NCBI GenBank assembly: GCA_030151365.1
Contig: JASLDW010000089.1
Location: 1-64,000 of the forward strand
Source: Lysobacter sp.
GTDB taxonomy: Bacteria > Pseudomonadota > Gammaproteobacteria > Xanthomonadales > Xanthomonadaceae
Direction of reading: 5' to 3'
Length of the DNA: 64,000 nucleotides
Under the pieces are notes generated by a model. The model searched no databases and had not been told where the DNA came from. It saw only the letters and a list, made by a program, of their open reading frames with translations. Of the stretch, positions 63,424-64,000 are shown one piece after another. The position numbers and the translations under genes were made by a program. The first letter of the stretch is position 1. Each line of letters begins with the position of its first letter.

Positions 63424-64000
63424 TGGCACAGATGACGCGCGCCGAGATCCGCGAGGCGTTCGAACGCTGGCGGCAACTCGACCCCGAACCGAAGACCGAG
63501 CTGCTTTACAAGACGCCGTTCCAGCTGCTGGTGGCCGTGGTGCTGTCCGCGCAAAGCACCGATGCCGGCGTCAACCGCGCGACGCGCACGCTGTTCAAGG
63601 CCGCCCCGACGCCGGAGAAAATGGTCGCGCTGGGCGTGGACGGGGTGAAATCGCATATCGCCACGCTCGGCCTGTACAACGCCAAGGCCGCCAACGTGGT
63701 CGCGCTGTCGCGGTTGTTGATCGAGCAGCATGGCGGCAAGGTGCCTGCCGATCGCGATGCGCTGGAAGCGCTGCCCGGGGTCGGTCGCAAGACCGCCAAC
63801 GTGGTGATGAACGTGGTCTTCGGCGAACCGACCATGGCCGTGGATACCCACATCTTCCGCGTCGCCAATCGCACCGGCATGGCGCCAGGCAAGACGCCGC
63901 TCGCGGTGGAGCTGGGATTGCTGAAGCGCGTGCCCGGGGAATTCATGGCGCATGCGCACCACTGGTTGATCCTGCACGGGCGCTACACCTGCGTCGCGCG
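63423..64000 (+). CDS. nth: Endonuclease III, 3' end cut by the window
   Basis: Base-excision-repair glycosylase and AP lyase for oxidised pyrimidines. 192 residues are visible. The helix-hairpin-helix is LPGVGRKTANVV, with the catalytic Lys in its GRKTANVV loop, and the catalytic Asp is in VDTHIFRVANR. The window ends in RYTCVAR, at the first Cys of the expected C-terminal four-cysteine iron-sulfur cluster. It is coupled to the small upstream gene by TGATG. Confidence 0.94.
   Translation, partial: MAQMTRAEIREAFERWRQLDPEPKTELLYKTPFQLLVAVVLSAQSTDAGVNRATRTLFKAAPTPEKMVALGVDGVKSHIATLGLYNAKAANVVALSRLLIEQHGGKVPADRDALEALPGVGRKTANVVMNVVFGEPTMAVDTHIFRVANRTGMAPGKTPLAVELGLLKRVPGEFMAHAHHWLILHGRYTCVA

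Noticed and set aside
1..64000. Mobile elements, prophage, CRISPR, rRNA or tRNA genes
   Set aside because: None seen: no transposase or integrase motifs, no regularly spaced repeats and no rRNA-like stretches were found on reading.

Overview
The window is a stretch of high-GC chromosome with dense, mostly operonic genes. Gene content points to a gammaproteobacterium of the Xanthomonadaceae (Lysobacter / Luteimonas / Thermomonas / Xanthomonas type). The strongest marker is the arginine cluster: an N-acetylornithine carbamoyltransferase (argF'), an argE-type deacetylase and a fused N-acetylglutamate synthase/kinase, the acetylated route described in Xanthomonas. No rRNA, tRNA, insertion sequence, phage gene or CRISPR array was seen. 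Overlapping stop/start codons (ATGA, GTGA, TGATG) are very common.

Layout. 1-2763 is the end of a CusA/CzcA heavy-metal RND pump. 2818-6480 holds an OmpA-like lipoprotein, a PadR regulator with a HAAS/sensor-type membrane partner, a large nested hairpin element in the only gene-free gap over 300 bp, a secreted cyclophilin and a small unknown. 6565-12102 holds an M1 peptidase with a membrane protein, a response regulator and an ABC exporter. 12149-16242 is a minus-strand group: serine hydrolase, HD-GYP protein and degenerate-GGDEF/EAL protein. 16345-23657 has a DUF72 gene, an ECF sigma factor with a membrane partner, a MATE pump, DUF1697, a frameshifted dbpA and a YadG/YadH-type ABC transporter. 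23629-32499 has an ATP-grasp gene next to hutU, an exported methyltransferase-like protein, a 1003-residue glycosidase-like protein, an NTF2-fold protein, a nucleotide pyrophosphatase-like lipoprotein and ogt.

32496-39667 is the arginine operon, read argF'-argG-argE'-argA/B-argC-argH, preceded by what looks like an Arg-codon leader peptide and a terminator/antiterminator pair. 39709-43524 carries hutF and hutI around a ClC chloride transporter. With hutU 13 kb away, histidine degradation here uses the HutF (formimidoylglutamate deiminase) branch, with its genes dispersed.

45053-48097 is a zinc module: a MerC-family membrane protein and a ZnuD-like TonB-dependent receptor diverge from tandem Zur-box-like repeats, and zur lies just downstream, after gltX. 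This is the most interesting system in the window. 49563-52415 has a second ECF sigma operon and a serine hydrolase interrupted by an in-frame TGA. The rest (52498-64000) is mainly housekeeping: lpxH, DUF455, purF, a double-SPOR protein, folC, a copper chaperone, two crotonases, a sulfurtransferase, a NUDIX hydrolase, an FKBP isomerase and the start of nth.

Start codons were re-chosen for many genes from ribosome-binding sites, overlaps and signal peptides. All functions are inferred from sequence recognition alone, without database searches.
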